Shown: positions 21,991 through 31,266 of the stretch, piece after piece
How positions within the stretch are numbered: the stretch's first letter is position 1
Layout: the number at the start of each line of letters is the position of its first letter
Origin: a virus
Direction: 5' to 3' (one strand)
Virus record (IMG/VR): IMGVR_UViG_3300036859_000275
Coordinates: 1-41,429 of that record
Length of the DNA stretch: 41,429 bases
Program-made: the position numbers and the translations under genes
The notes under the pieces: model-generated
Told to the model about the DNA's origin: nothing
The model's input: only the letters and a program-made list of their open reading frames with translations
The model's database searches: none

Positions 21991-23018
21991 GGCTGATCCG
22001 CCGGATCCATGGTGCCGTCGGCGTTCAGGAATCCCCGGAGCTCGGCGGCGGCCGGGCGGGCGGCGAGATCGGACACGCTGTTCTCCAGCGCGGTCACCAG
22101 CTCGCGGGAGGCAACCGTCATACCCTCGGCGTCCAGCTCCGCAGGTACCAGGGCGTTGCTGTCCAGCTGGGCCACGGCATTTTCGATCCGGTCGAGCTGG
22201 AGCTTGGCCGCCTGCTGAAGGTTGCGCAGCGCGGTGCCGGTGCCAGACGGGTCGATCCAGAACCGGATCGCGTACTCTTCGTTCTCTGCCTGCATCATGG
22301 CGCGCAGTTGCGCCTCGGTCCATGTGCCCATGTCTGCTCCAGCGGTGGGTTGGGGTGCGGTCGGTGTCACAAATTTGCCGGTGGCAACGTACTGCTTACA
22401 GGCGGCCGGTCCGGCGTCCAGCACAGTTTCCACGTCGCGCCGGAACTGCATCATCGTGACACCGAAAGGGTCGCGCTTGCGGCCGGTGTGCTCGCGGTGA
22501 GCGATGGCAGACAGCGCGGACCAGCCATGCGCATCGATCCGGGCAGCGGCGGCCAATACGGCGCCGCGGTACTGGGCGGCGGTCGGCGGCCGGGTCCCCG
22601 AGTAGATCCACTCATTGCCGTAGTACAGCGGGTTGCCGTTGATCGCATCCGGGCCGGGCTTCAGCTCGCTGGTGTAGCCGGGGTAGCGCTCGGAGCGGAC
22701 CTTATCCCGGGTAGCGGCCGAGCCCATCCCGGCGTGGTTGGCGCGGCCGACGGCGCCGATGTGCACGGTGCCGCCCATGTCGGTGGCCTCGTTGCAAAGT
22801 GGACCGGGTATGCCATCAGCGGGGCGGCCGGTGACGAACAGGAAGTACAGGTAGGACGCGGACGCCGAGCCCCCACCAGTGTGGTGCTCAACGATGCCGA
22901 TGGCGTCGGTGATTCCGCCCGGACGGCCGCGCGTGGCGGCTCCTGCGTAGACCCGGTGCGGTACGTGCCACTTGGTGTATGCAGCAACGATCTGTGCGAA
23001 CGTGAGCGGTGTGGCCAT
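21987..23018 (-). CDS. endolysin, N-acetylmuramoyl-L-alanine amidase
   Basis: 343 aa. The catalytic domain (about 1-215) is the amidase_2/PGRP type: GIVEHHTGGG supplies the first zinc histidine(s) at H45/H46, RANHAGMG a second His region, and IAHREHTGRKRDPFG the closing His and the K/D catalytic area. The C-terminal part (about 235-343) is helical (TWTEAQLRAMMQAENEEYAI, LQLDRIENAVAQLD) without a recognised wall-binding domain. It cuts the peptide stem from N-acetylmuramic acid at lysis. The holin candidate follows with a 4-nt overlap. Confidence 0.9.
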   Translation of the reverse strand: MATPLTFAQIVAAYTKWHVPHRVYAGAATRGRPGGITDAIGIVEHHTGGGSASASYLYFLFVTGRPADGIPGPLCNEATDMGGTVHIGAVGRANHAGMGSAATRDKVRSERYPGYTSELKPGPDAINGNPLYYGNEWIYSGTRPPTAAQYRGAVLAAAARIDAHGWSALSAIAHREHTGRKRDPFGVTMMQFRRDVETVLDAGPAACKQYVATGKFVTPTAPQPTAGADMGTWTEAQLRAMMQAENEEYAIRFWIDPSGTGTALRNLQQAAKLQLDRIENAVAQLDSNALVPAELDAEGMTVASRELVTALENSVSDLAARPAAAELRGFLNADGTMDPADQP

Positions 23019-23054
23019 TGGCGCGCATCCCTTCCCTAGCCTGACTCATCGTAA

Positions 23055-23759
23055 CTACGGAATCTTCACCCGGCAGGGACCCGGTGACGTCTCCTGCGTG
23101 CCGTCACTGTAGGTGATCACCCAGTGGCTGCCATTGGGGGTGTCGTCGTTGGCGCATTGTGAGCTGCTGGTCCCAACACCCTTGGATCCCTGGGGCCCCA
23201 TTTGGCCCTGTGTTCCCTGAGCGCCTTGCTCACCCTGGAGTCCTCGTTCACCCTGGGGCCCGGTGTCGCCCTGCGGTCCACGATCTCCCTGCGGGCCCTG
23301 GGGCCCGGTCGCGCCCGGGGCACCGACACACCCGGTGCTGAGCAATGCACATCCCGGTGGCGGTCCTGCCTTGCCCATCACGCCCTGCGGACCGGGTGGC
23401 CCGGCGGGACCCTGGGGTCCTTGCGGGCCAACGGCACCGACCGCGCCGGGGAGGCCACGCTTGCCTTCCTTCACGATCACCGAAGGTTCGGCTGCCGCGG
23501 GCTGTACGCAGCCGACAGTTCCGGTGGGCTTGCCCTTGCAGGCGGTGAACTGGTCCCGCTGCTGGGTGAGGGCGTTGCTCAGCACGGCGATGGTGCTGGT
23601 CTGGGTACCAATCACCACCAGCAGGGCAACGATGACCACCGCCAACAACGCGTTGGTGAGGCCGGAACCGATCAGCAGCCGGCCGGTGCGCTTATCCCGC
23701 TCGGCGCGGTCAGCCGTCAGTGCCGGCGGCGGCGTCTGCTCGATCATCTTCGGTGTCAT
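23055..23759 (-). CDS. membrane-anchored collagen-like protein (234 aa)
   Basis: The ATG at 23759 follows GAGAGGCG. A charged N-terminal 30 residues, one membrane helix ([20 protein letters not shown], about 34-53), a short stalk, then Gly-X-Y repeats ([19 protein letters not shown]; later [19 protein letters not shown]) broken once by a Cys-containing [14 protein letters not shown] segment. The C-terminal cap has [15 protein letters not shown] and a terminal Cys pair. Collagen repeats are common in phage fibres, but there they normally lack a membrane helix. It overlaps the upstream gene by 50 nt and precedes the endolysin, so it may be an envelope or lysis component. Confidence 0.75.
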   Translation of the reverse strand: MTPKMIEQTPPPALTADRAERDKRTGRLLIGSGLTNALLAVVIVALLVVIGTQTSTIAVLSNALTQQRDQFTACKGKPTGTVGCVQPAAAEPSVIVKEGKRGLPGAVGAVGPQGPQGPAGPPGPQGVMGKAGPPPGCALLSTGCVGAPGATGPQGPQGDRGPQGDTGPQGERGLQGEQGAQGTQGQMGPQGSKGVGTSSSQCANDDTPNGSHWVITYSDGTQETSPGPCRVKIP

Positions 23760-24111
23760 CGCCTCTCATCAGCTCGGGCGGTCTGGCGGGCAGTGGTCTC
23801 ATCATCGGCTCTGGCTCCCAGGGTGGGATTTTGTCGCGGCCCAGCTCGACCCGAATGATGTACTCCAGGTCACCGATCCGGTTCCGCAGATAGGGGTTCT
23901 GCTCGTCACGGTAGTACTCCAGCCGGTGCGTCGCGACGTGCTGACGCCATTCAGCCCGGGCCACCGAGCGTTGCAGGTAGCCGATGCCCTGGGCCTCGGT
24001 CTTGGCGGTGCGCCCACGGGTGATGTCGACACCCCGCAGGATCGACAGCACCGAGATGCCGAACCCTGCACCCAGCAGCGCCAGTACGGCGCCGCCGATC
24101 CAGTCAGGCAT
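23710..24111 (-). CDS. single-pass membrane protein with cytoplasmic coil (133 aa)
   Basis: The ATG at 24111 overlaps the previous gene by 8 nt. An N-terminal helix ([21 protein letters not shown]) is followed by a charged helical body ([39 protein letters not shown]) and an acidic tail. Topology resembles small spanin-like or holin-accessory proteins near lysis genes, but there is no specific match. Confidence 0.6.
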   Translation of the reverse strand: MPDWIGGAVLALLGAGFGISVLSILRGVDITRGRTAKTEAQGIGYLQRSVARAEWRQHVATHRLEYYRDEQNPYLRNRIGDLEYIIRVELGRDKIPPWEPEPMMRPLPARPPELMRGDDTEDDRADAAAGTDG

Positions 24112-24535
24112 GCTGTCCCCCGTCTTGTTTGGCTCGGCGCAGCGCTGTCGAAAACCGCCACAGCCCACCCCACCGGCGCATCGCCTGGACGACTATGTAG
24201 GACAGCCAGCAGGCGAAGGCCAGCCGTGCGGTGTTGCCGCCGCCGGCCACTAGCACGAACACCATGCCGCCGAACCCGACTATCACCAGTGGCAACGCCA
24301 CAAACTCCAGCAGCCAGCGGTCGGTAATTGCCCCCAGCATCGACACCAGCCCACCGAAGGCGATGAACCCAGTCCACACCCAGCGGATCAGGAACGGTAC
24401 GTCCTGCTCCATCTGCCGGAAGGGGTCCACCCAGATGATCAGTCCGCCCGCGGCGAGCAGGAAGTACGCGAACGCCCGCCAGGGCCGGATCTTGCGGTGT
24501 TTGGCCAGCATCGCCCGTACCTCCCCAGCAGTCAC
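24104..24535 (-). CDS. four-helix membrane protein (143 aa)
   Basis: GTG start at 24535. Four hydrophobic segments ([70 protein letters not shown]) with basic ends, including a [17 protein letters not shown] tail. It is a plausible second holin or a membrane accessory of the lysis region; identity not established. Confidence 0.6.
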   Translation of the reverse strand: MTAGEVRAMLAKHRKIRPWRAFAYFLLAAGGLIIWVDPFRQMEQDVPFLIRWVWTGFIAFGGLVSMLGAITDRWLLEFVALPLVIVGFGGMVFVLVAGGGNTARLAFACWLSYIVVQAMRRWGGLWRFSTALRRAKQDGGQHA

Positions 24536-24571
24536 GGTGTGTGTCCTTTGCCTTGGGCATCAGTATGCAGG

Positions 24572-25366
24572 TCAGTCGTGCCAGCGGTTTTCGATGGCGA
24601 TGCTGTTGCTTGGGGTCCAGTTGCCCTGGGAGTCCAGGCCGTTGCTGTAGAACTGGTTGATCACCTGGTGGTAGCCGACCCCGAGCGCGTTCGGCGGCTG
24701 CCAGGCAGCGTAGGCCTTGGCAGCGATCCGGACCGCCTTGTCGTACTCAGCCTTGCGGGACTGCGTGACCGGGAACGGCACCGGATTCTCTGCGAGGAAT
24801 GCCGGTGCGTTCCACCACAGCCGCGAACCGAAGAACCGGGAGCCGGTCAGCAGCGCGGCGTACGCCGGATCCTGCTGGAGTTCGCGCAATGCCTGTCCAC
24901 AGGCACCGTGATCGGGGTGCGCACCAGGGATCACCAGCTCGGTCGGGCTCATGGTGTGGAAAAACGTGGTGCCGTTACCGTAGGTGTCCACCAGGCCCTG
25001 AATGACAGTCTTGGCGTCCGCAGTGCTGAAGCCCGTGGTTAGCCCGCCGTCGATGTGCTGAATGGTTCCGGTCCCAACCACGGCCGCGGCCAGGGAGCCC
25101 AGCGCGGCCCTGCTCTCGGCCAGCCGGAGAGCGTGGAAGTCGGCCTCTGCCGGTGCGGTGTAGCCCTCCAGCGCCGGATTGTGGCGGTAGCCGTGGGAGC
25201 TGCACACCACATCCCCGGCCAGGTCATCCAGTACACCGCCGGATCCGCCGGTGCTCATGGTCACCAGGATCAGGTTGTAGTTGGCGCCGCGGAAGTGCGC
25301 GGCGGCCTGGCCCTTGGAGATCAGTAAGTCATCGGCGTGTGGCTCGATTAGTACGACAGTGGTCAT
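24572..25366 (-). CDS. PIG-L/LmbE-type deacetylase
   Basis: 264 aa. MTTVVLIEPHADDLLISKG carries the PHADD zinc motif (H10, D13 region) and PGAHPDHGACGQAL the second HPDH motif near residue 150. LILVTMSTGGSGGV and AESRAALG are typical framework segments. Family members remove acetyl groups from N-acetylglucosamine-containing substrates with zinc. Its place among tail-tip genes suggests it trims host surface sugars or modifies virion glycans; that role is inferred. Confidence 0.8.
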   Translation of the reverse strand: MTTVVLIEPHADDLLISKGQAAAHFRGANYNLILVTMSTGGSGGVLDDLAGDVVCSSHGYRHNPALEGYTAPAEADFHALRLAESRAALGSLAAAVVGTGTIQHIDGGLTTGFSTADAKTVIQGLVDTYGNGTTFFHTMSPTELVIPGAHPDHGACGQALRELQQDPAYAALLTGSRFFGSRLWWNAPAFLAENPVPFPVTQSRKAEYDKAVRIAAKAYAAWQPPNALGVGYHQVINQFYSNGLDSQGNWTPSNSIAIENRWHD

Positions 25367-25378
25367 AGGGATCCCGTC

Positions 25379-26074
25379 TCAGAAGTACGACGTAACGATC
25401 ACGACACCGGCCGCGCCAGCACCGCCCGCCCGGTCCACCGGAGAAGCTTGCCCAGCGCCAAAAGCCCCGCCGCCCCCACCGCCATAGGTCTGTCCAGCGT
25501 TACCTGTTCCAGCGGCAGTCAAGGATCGACCGCCGCCGCCCATGCCGCCACCGGCAGATCCGCCCACCGCCGCCAGCACTGAGACACCCGACAGCGTACG
25601 GCCCTTACCGCCAGGCTGCCCGGCCACGTTGATATCCCCACCAGTACCCACACCGCCAGAACCGCCATTGGCCAGACCGGTGCCGGTAGTCACACCAGCT
25701 CCAGCGCCACCGGTCCCACCTGATGCACTGACCGGGGAGGTAGCCGCGAAGGTGCTGGTACCGCCAGTACCGCCCGCGTTCTGGCCCGCAATGCCTCCAG
25801 CACCGGCAGCGCCCACTGTCACCGCGATGCTGGAGCCGACATCAGCGAACTGAAACAGTTTCCGGGCGTATCCCCCACCACCGCCGTAGCCGGCCTCACC
25901 CTGTGATGGGGTGGTCGTGGTCTCATCCACACCGCCACCACCACCGCCACCGCCGACACATTCGACCATGTAAGAACGGGTGCCCGCGGGTTTGTTCCAG
26001 GTGCCGTTGGCGGTGAACACCTGGACATTGGGGGGACCCGGGGCAAGGATCCGGTCTCCTGCGTTCTGGCCCAT
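25379..26074 (-). CDS. glycine-rich tail/adhesin protein (231 aa)
   Basis: After a short N-terminal strand region (VQVFTANGTWNKPAGTRSYM), the protein is over one third glycine with runs such as GGGGGGGGV, GYGGGGGYARK and GGSAGGGMGGGGRS. This pattern occurs in phage receptor-binding tips whose core is a polyglycine sandwich, and in the glycine-rich domain family. It lies directly after the large minor tail protein. Receptor binding is likely, not proven. Confidence 0.7.
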   Translation of the reverse strand: MGQNAGDRILAPGPPNVQVFTANGTWNKPAGTRSYMVECVGGGGGGGGVDETTTTPSQGEAGYGGGGGYARKLFQFADVGSSIAVTVGAAGAGGIAGQNAGGTGGTSTFAATSPVSASGGTGGAGAGVTTGTGLANGGSGGVGTGGDINVAGQPGGKGRTLSGVSVLAAVGGSAGGGMGGGGRSLTAAGTGNAGQTYGGGGGGAFGAGQASPVDRAGGAGAAGVVIVTSYF

Positions 26075-26086
26075 GTCAAGCCCTCC

Positions 26087-29008
26087 CTAGAGCGAGTAGT
26101 AAGCGGGGTCGGCCAGCCGGACGTCGGCGCCGACGGCGTGCGCCTTGACCACGCCGTTCACCGACCGGGTGACCGGCAGCGTCTGCGGGCTGGTGCCGCC
26201 AGGTGCGGACGTCACGGTCATGCGTTCACCACCGACCATGATGTCCAGCGGGTAAGCGGCGGCGTCGGTGGTCCATAGGGTGCCGCCAGCATTGGGCGTG
26301 GGGATCACCGAGAGGCTGGGACTGAGTGTGCCGATGGCGGTGTCGATCTGGCTGCCGCCGGTGTCGTACCGGGCGATACCTGAACTGGTGGACGTGGCGT
26401 ACACCGACCCCTCATATCCGAGGTACGGCGCGCAGTTCCATGTGATCAGATGCCGGTAGGCGCCGTCGCTGATGGTTTCGTGTCCACCGAGTACCAGCAG
26501 GCGTACGTCGTCGAACACCCCCAGTTCGGACAGTTCTTCAATGACCAGCAGATCTCCGACCTTGATGGCCCGGGCCGCGGCGTCCAGCCCGACACCAGCG
26601 AGGATGCCGAGATCGACTGTGACGGACGGGTAGCGGGCCTGATCGACGGTGCCCTTGTTGACCAGCCAGGCGGCGATGCCAGATAGCAGCGCGTCAGTGA
26701 CGACGTTGAATTCCGCCTGATCGTGGTAGCGCCCGACGCCGGCCGGGGGATCGAGCACCGAGAGGCGCCCGGTCAACAGCTGCGCGCGGTAGCTGTCGCC
26801 CTCGCGGCGGGTGGCGGTCATGTCGTTCTTGGTGAGCAGGTCATCATCGGTTGGTTCGAACGGGCGGACTAGATGGCCATCGGCGTAGCTCAGGGTAAGC
26901 GCCGGGGTCTGGTTGATCAGCGACACCCGGGTGCGGTACACCAGGCCGAACCGGTCGCGTGGTTCGGTGAGGAACCCCATGTCGGCCTGTTCGGCGTCGC
27001 GCAATTGCGAGAGTTTGGATTCGCTGTACTGCGGGCCCATCGGCATGGTATCGGCGTTGCTTCCGGCAATAGTCAGCGGGATGCCGCCGAGTCCGGCAAT
27101 GCGCACCATCCGGTCGGCGGCGAGCTCACCAGCGTAGCCCATGGCGGCGTCGTGGAAGTCACCAACGGCGGGCGCGTTTGGCCAGGTGGGCTGGGACCAC
27201 AATGTCAGGTGGCCCAGGTTCACCACGGTCTGCCCGGTGTATCGGCTGTAGAACAACTGATACAGCCAGACACCGTTGATATCGCGCCCGGTGGCCTGGA
27301 CGCCGGTGTCCACCTGGACGCCGTCGATGTACACCACGTAGGTCTGGGTGGTCCCGCCGCCGGTACTGTGGGCTTCGAATCGGCAGGTGTGAATTTCGTT
27401 GTCGAGCAGGGCGGGGATGGCAGCGGTGACGGGGAAGGCGGTGCTGCCGCCGGTGCCGTCGTACCAGGTGACCTGAAGCGTGCCGCCGTTGGCCGGGTCC
27501 TGAAGCCGGAGTTTCCAGCGGTCATAGTCGTAGGACCAGACCACGATATCCAGGACGCCGATGTTGGTGTTGTCGTTCGTTCCGGGCACTGTGTTGAACG
27601 GTGACCAGAACACGAAGTCGAAGGCGAAGTTGTCATCGCTGGTCACCACGTCGCCGCGCATGTCGGCAGTATCACCAGTGGCGTTGAGCTCCATGGCGTT
27701 ACCGAGGTATGGCGTACCGAAGTCCTTGCCGTAGGTGTATACCGGCTTGATCGTGCCCTGTGCTTCTGGATAGAACTTCAGGCTGTTGGTGCCGATGTCT
27801 CCGAGGTTGAGTGAATATTGGGTGCCCTCGGCACCGGACAGTGGGAAGTATGACGTCGGAACGGGGCTCCGCGACATGATCCAGTCCCGCAGGCCGGTGC
27901 TGGCGGGCTCTTGCCCGTAGCCCAGGCGGCGTAGCAGTCCGGCCGCGCCGATCGGGACCCAGGCGTCGTTGCCAGAGGTATCCCAGCGGTTCGGGAACGA
28001 GCTGCATTCCTGCCAGGCCCGGATGTCCACGTCGCCGTACCAGACGCGGGCGGCATCGGCGCTGCCGTTATACGTCCAGTTGTTGCCTTGGGCATCGCTG
28101 AAGTTGCTGGCGGCAAACGGGACAGGGTCCAGGGGCTGGGTGGTGAAGTTGGGGGAGGCGATTACGGTGCCGCCGATGCTACTGCGTAGCTGGGCTTCGT
28201 AGATCGTGCAGTGCGGGGCGTATCCCCAGGACCATGAACTGGTGATGCCGGTGGCGCCGATCCGGGTGGGCGCGCCGCCGTTGAACACCGAGGATGCGCC
28301 GGCCACGTTCACCGGTGAGCCAAGCACAGTCCAGGATCCGTTGACCCCGGTGGTGCTGGTGTAGAAGGTCACAACAGACTGCCCGGCGCCGTTGTCAACG
28401 TCCAGGGTGGCGCGCAGGGTGAGGCGCCCGGTGGTGCCCGGCAGCGCGACGGCGCCGGTGGCGGTCTTGACCGAGGCGGCGGTGCCAGCGGTGAACCAGT
28501 TCAGCCGGGGTTTGCCGCCGACCACGATCAGGGAGTACGACCGGTCGGCGTCGTTGTCAGCGAACTTGGAGCAGACGTCGAAGTCCCCGGTGCTCCACAG
28601 CCGGGTGGATCCGGGAAGGATCTCCATGTCCACGCGTAGATCCAGGTCCCCGGTGGGGGAGAGCTGGGCCGAGTCCACAGATTCCGCGCGCCCGTTGGAT
28701 TCGGTGGCGTCGGGGAGGCCGAGCACCATGCCATAGGCGCCCTCGCCGATGGACACACGGATGGGGGTGTTGCGCCCGATCTTGTCCCATAGCACAGAGT
28801 TGGGGTTACGAGGCGAGAAGAGACCGTTCAGATTGTTGATCTCGAAGCCGCACTCTGACGGGCTGGTCTGGGAGTACTCGCCGGGCATGCCCCAGGTGAT
28901 GTCCACCTGCTGGCGGTTGCTGAACACATACGGCGTGATGTTGGCCCAGTCGGTGGCGCCCACCTGGAGTTCGAACAGCAGCGTGCGGGGCTCGGCGGGG
29001 AAGGTCAT
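26087..29008 (-). CDS. large minor tail protein (973 aa)
   Basis: The ATG at 29008 overlaps the tape measure stop (ATGA). The N-terminus (LLFELQVGATDWANITPYVF, then QVDITWGMPGEY) is typical of distal tail/tail-tip proteins of actinophages. The middle has two jelly-roll/LamG-like stretches (FNTVPGTNDNTNIGVLDIVV, HTCRFEAHSTGGGTTQTYVV). The C-terminal part has LTLSYADGHLVRPFEPTDDD and a tail-hub-like end. It probably combines hub and carbohydrate-binding functions at the tail tip. Confidence 0.8.
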   Translation of the reverse strand: MTFPAEPRTLLFELQVGATDWANITPYVFSNRQQVDITWGMPGEYSQTSPSECGFEINNLNGLFSPRNPNSVLWDKIGRNTPIRVSIGEGAYGMVLGLPDATESNGRAESVDSAQLSPTGDLDLRVDMEILPGSTRLWSTGDFDVCSKFADNDADRSYSLIVVGGKPRLNWFTAGTAASVKTATGAVALPGTTGRLTLRATLDVDNGAGQSVVTFYTSTTGVNGSWTVLGSPVNVAGASSVFNGGAPTRIGATGITSSWSWGYAPHCTIYEAQLRSSIGGTVIASPNFTTQPLDPVPFAASNFSDAQGNNWTYNGSADAARVWYGDVDIRAWQECSSFPNRWDTSGNDAWVPIGAAGLLRRLGYGQEPASTGLRDWIMSRSPVPTSYFPLSGAEGTQYSLNLGDIGTNSLKFYPEAQGTIKPVYTYGKDFGTPYLGNAMELNATGDTADMRGDVVTSDDNFAFDFVFWSPFNTVPGTNDNTNIGVLDIVVWSYDYDRWKLRLQDPANGGTLQVTWYDGTGGSTAFPVTAAIPALLDNEIHTCRFEAHSTGGGTTQTYVVYIDGVQVDTGVQATGRDINGVWLYQLFYSRYTGQTVVNLGHLTLWSQPTWPNAPAVGDFHDAAMGYAGELAADRMVRIAGLGGIPLTIAGSNADTMPMGPQYSESKLSQLRDAEQADMGFLTEPRDRFGLVYRTRVSLINQTPALTLSYADGHLVRPFEPTDDDLLTKNDMTATRREGDSYRAQLLTGRLSVLDPPAGVGRYHDQAEFNVVTDALLSGIAAWLVNKGTVDQARYPSVTVDLGILAGVGLDAAARAIKVGDLLVIEELSELGVFDDVRLLVLGGHETISDGAYRHLITWNCAPYLGYEGSVYATSTSSGIARYDTGGSQIDTAIGTLSPSLSVIPTPNAGGTLWTTDAAAYPLDIMVGGERMTVTSAPGGTSPQTLPVTRSVNGVVKAHAVGADVRLADPAYYSL

Positions 29009-31266
29009 GCCGTCCGTCCACCGATCAGCAGCTGGACGTTGCCAGCGACTCCGCCATCGTTCAGGCCCTTGCGCAGCATGCGCACCAGGAACCGGCTGGT
29101 TTCGGTGTCGTTGAAACTGAGCGTGAACGCCGCACCGCCACTGCCGCCGCGGTAGCCCATGCCGAGGCGCGCCGAATTGGGAGGCACCTCGGGCACGATC
29201 ATGCCGTCCTCTTCGGGCACGAACAGCTCAGGGCGTTTCTCACCGACAATATATGGCTGCCCCTTGGAGACAGGACCACCGCGCGCGCGGCCGGGCGCCC
29301 GGACGCCCACATCGTTGCGGATAACGGTCTCGATCATCGTTTTATAGGTGTTGAGCCGGATGTTCACGGTCTTGCCGGTGAGGCTGTTAATAGCCGCCTG
29401 AGCGTTGGCCTTCTGGCGCAGCAGCTGGGCGATGTTGGCTTCGAGCTTGGCCCTTTTCGTGGCGGTGAGTTTGGGGTCAGCGAGTTGTTTCCTGGCCGCG
29501 GCCAGCTTGGCGTCGAGATCCGTCTTGTTGGCGGTGAGCTGGGCAACCCGGGTCTTGATCAGGCCTGGATCGTTCAGCTTGCGCAGGGCGATGTCCTTCT
29601 GCCGGGTGAGCTGGGCGATGTTGGCCTGGAGCTCGGCGCGCCGGGTCTTGGTGAGGCCGGGGTCGCGTAGTTCGCGCTGGGCCTTGGCCAGCTTCTGTTC
29701 CAGGTCTTCGATGTCGGCCTGGAGCTTGACCGTGGTCTCGGCCTTGTCCAGGGTGGTGGACCAGTTGGACAGTTCCTCGCGGGCATCCTTGATACCGGTG
29801 CGGGCTTCATCTGCCCAGCTGCCGATGGCGTCGGCCTGCTGGAGCATCTGGGCGGCCAGCCCGGGGCTGAACGCCGCAACGCTGGCGGCGGCCACAACGA
29901 GCGCCACCTTGCCGTACTTGGCCATCCCGCCGAGCATGGAGTCCAGGGCACCGAGAGTCTTGTCAGCAAATCCGATGATGGCCTGAGCGCCCTGGATAGC
30001 CCAGCCCACCATGACCATCTTGCCGGGGCCGTTGAACCAGTCCGCGAACTGCTCCAGTTTGGGCAGCGCATATTTGCCGATGGCATCGATAATGCTGGTC
30101 TGGATACCGCGCTTCAGGGTGGCCAGCTTGTTGCTGGCGGTGTCGTTGATGACGTCACCGGCCCGCTGGGCGGCGCCAGCTACCTTGCCGAAATCGCCGG
30201 CCGCGGTGTCCAGGTCCATGGCGAACAGCGCGGCACCGAGATCCTCAGCCTGGGTGCCGAACAGGCCGACGGCCAGCGCGGCTTGCTTGGTCGGGTCCTT
30301 GACCGCGCGCAGCTTGTCCAGGGTGAGACCGAGGGCGGCAGCGGCCTTGGGGCCGCCCTGGGCGATGGTGTCGGACATCTTCTTGGCGTCTAGCCCGATG
30401 CCCTTGAACGATGCCTTGGTCAGCTCACTGCCGTCCACGGCCCGGATGCTGAATTCCTTGATCGCATCAGCGGCGATGTCGGAGTCGCGGGCACCAGCCT
30501 GAATCGCCTGTGAAATAAGGCCGAACGCCTGGGCACCAGTCAGGCCTACCTTGCGGAATTGCGTGCCATATTCATTGACCGTGTCGAGCAGATCCTCAGA
30601 CTTATCCAGGCCCTTCTGCGTGCCACGCACCAGCAGGTCGAACGCCTCGGTCGCGTTCTTGGCGAGTCCAGTCTTGAGCATCTGGGACACGGCGCGCGTG
30701 ACCGGTAGCGCTTCCTCGCCGGAGATCTTGGCGTAGTTCATTACCTGTTCGGTAACGCCCTTGATCGCATCCTCGGAGTCGCGCACGGTGGCCAGACCGC
30801 TTTGGAACACGGTCTTCATGACCTGGTTGACTTCAGATACCGACTCACCGAAGGCGTTCTTATACATGTCCCCGGCGATGCGTCCGAGCTTCTCAGCTTC
30901 GACATCGGAGGCGCCGAGTTGCGCGGTCAGCAAGGCGTTGGCGTCCTGCTTTTCCATCGCGCCAGCGAAGCCCTCGACAACCGCCGCACCGAGGCCGGCG
31001 CCCAGCCCGAGGAACACCAGCGGCCCAGCCTTCAGGCCCTCGCCCAGGGAGGCCAGGCCTTCCTTGCCCTTGGCCCCTATCTTGCCGAGGGCGTCACCAG
31101 CCTTATCGGCGCCCTTGACCAGTTCCTTGAGAGCAGACTTGCCCTTGTCCGCGGCCTTGGCCAGACCAGTACCGAGCTCTTTGGAGGCGCGCGCGATTTT
31201 GTCGAACTTGCCGGAGGCTTTGTCATTGGCCAGGACGTCGAATTCGAGCTTGTCCTTACCCGCCAT
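29005..31266 (-). CDS. tail tape measure protein (753 aa)
   Basis: The start lies inside the frameshifted chaperone extension (ATG 31266). The basic helical N-terminus (DKIARASKELGTGLAKAADK) is followed by a TP901-type domain with EEALPVTRAVSQMLKTGLAK, hydrophobic segments around residues 410-465, then three related units of about 32 residues near 530-625 (RELRDPGLTKTRRAELQANI; RKLNDPGLIKTRVAQLTANK; KQLADPKLTATKRAKLEANI). The C-terminal RGGPVSKGQPYIVGEKRPEL is the signature end of tape measures. It sets tail length; 753 residues fit a tail of roughly 110 nm using the usual 0.15 nm per residue. Confidence 0.93.
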   Translation of the reverse strand: MAGKDKLEFDVLANDKASGKFDKIARASKELGTGLAKAADKGKSALKELVKGADKAGDALGKIGAKGKEGLASLGEGLKAGPLVFLGLGAGLGAAVVEGFAGAMEKQDANALLTAQLGASDVEAEKLGRIAGDMYKNAFGESVSEVNQVMKTVFQSGLATVRDSEDAIKGVTEQVMNYAKISGEEALPVTRAVSQMLKTGLAKNATEAFDLLVRGTQKGLDKSEDLLDTVNEYGTQFRKVGLTGAQAFGLISQAIQAGARDSDIAADAIKEFSIRAVDGSELTKASFKGIGLDAKKMSDTIAQGGPKAAAALGLTLDKLRAVKDPTKQAALAVGLFGTQAEDLGAALFAMDLDTAAGDFGKVAGAAQRAGDVINDTASNKLATLKRGIQTSIIDAIGKYALPKLEQFADWFNGPGKMVMVGWAIQGAQAIIGFADKTLGALDSMLGGMAKYGKVALVVAAASVAAFSPGLAAQMLQQADAIGSWADEARTGIKDAREELSNWSTTLDKAETTVKLQADIEDLEQKLAKAQRELRDPGLTKTRRAELQANIAQLTRQKDIALRKLNDPGLIKTRVAQLTANKTDLDAKLAAARKQLADPKLTATKRAKLEANIAQLLRQKANAQAAINSLTGKTVNIRLNTYKTMIETVIRNDVGVRAPGRARGGPVSKGQPYIVGEKRPELFVPEEDGMIVPEVPPNSARLGMGYRGGSGGAAFTLSFNDTETSRFLVRMLRKGLNDGGVAGNVQLLIGGRTA

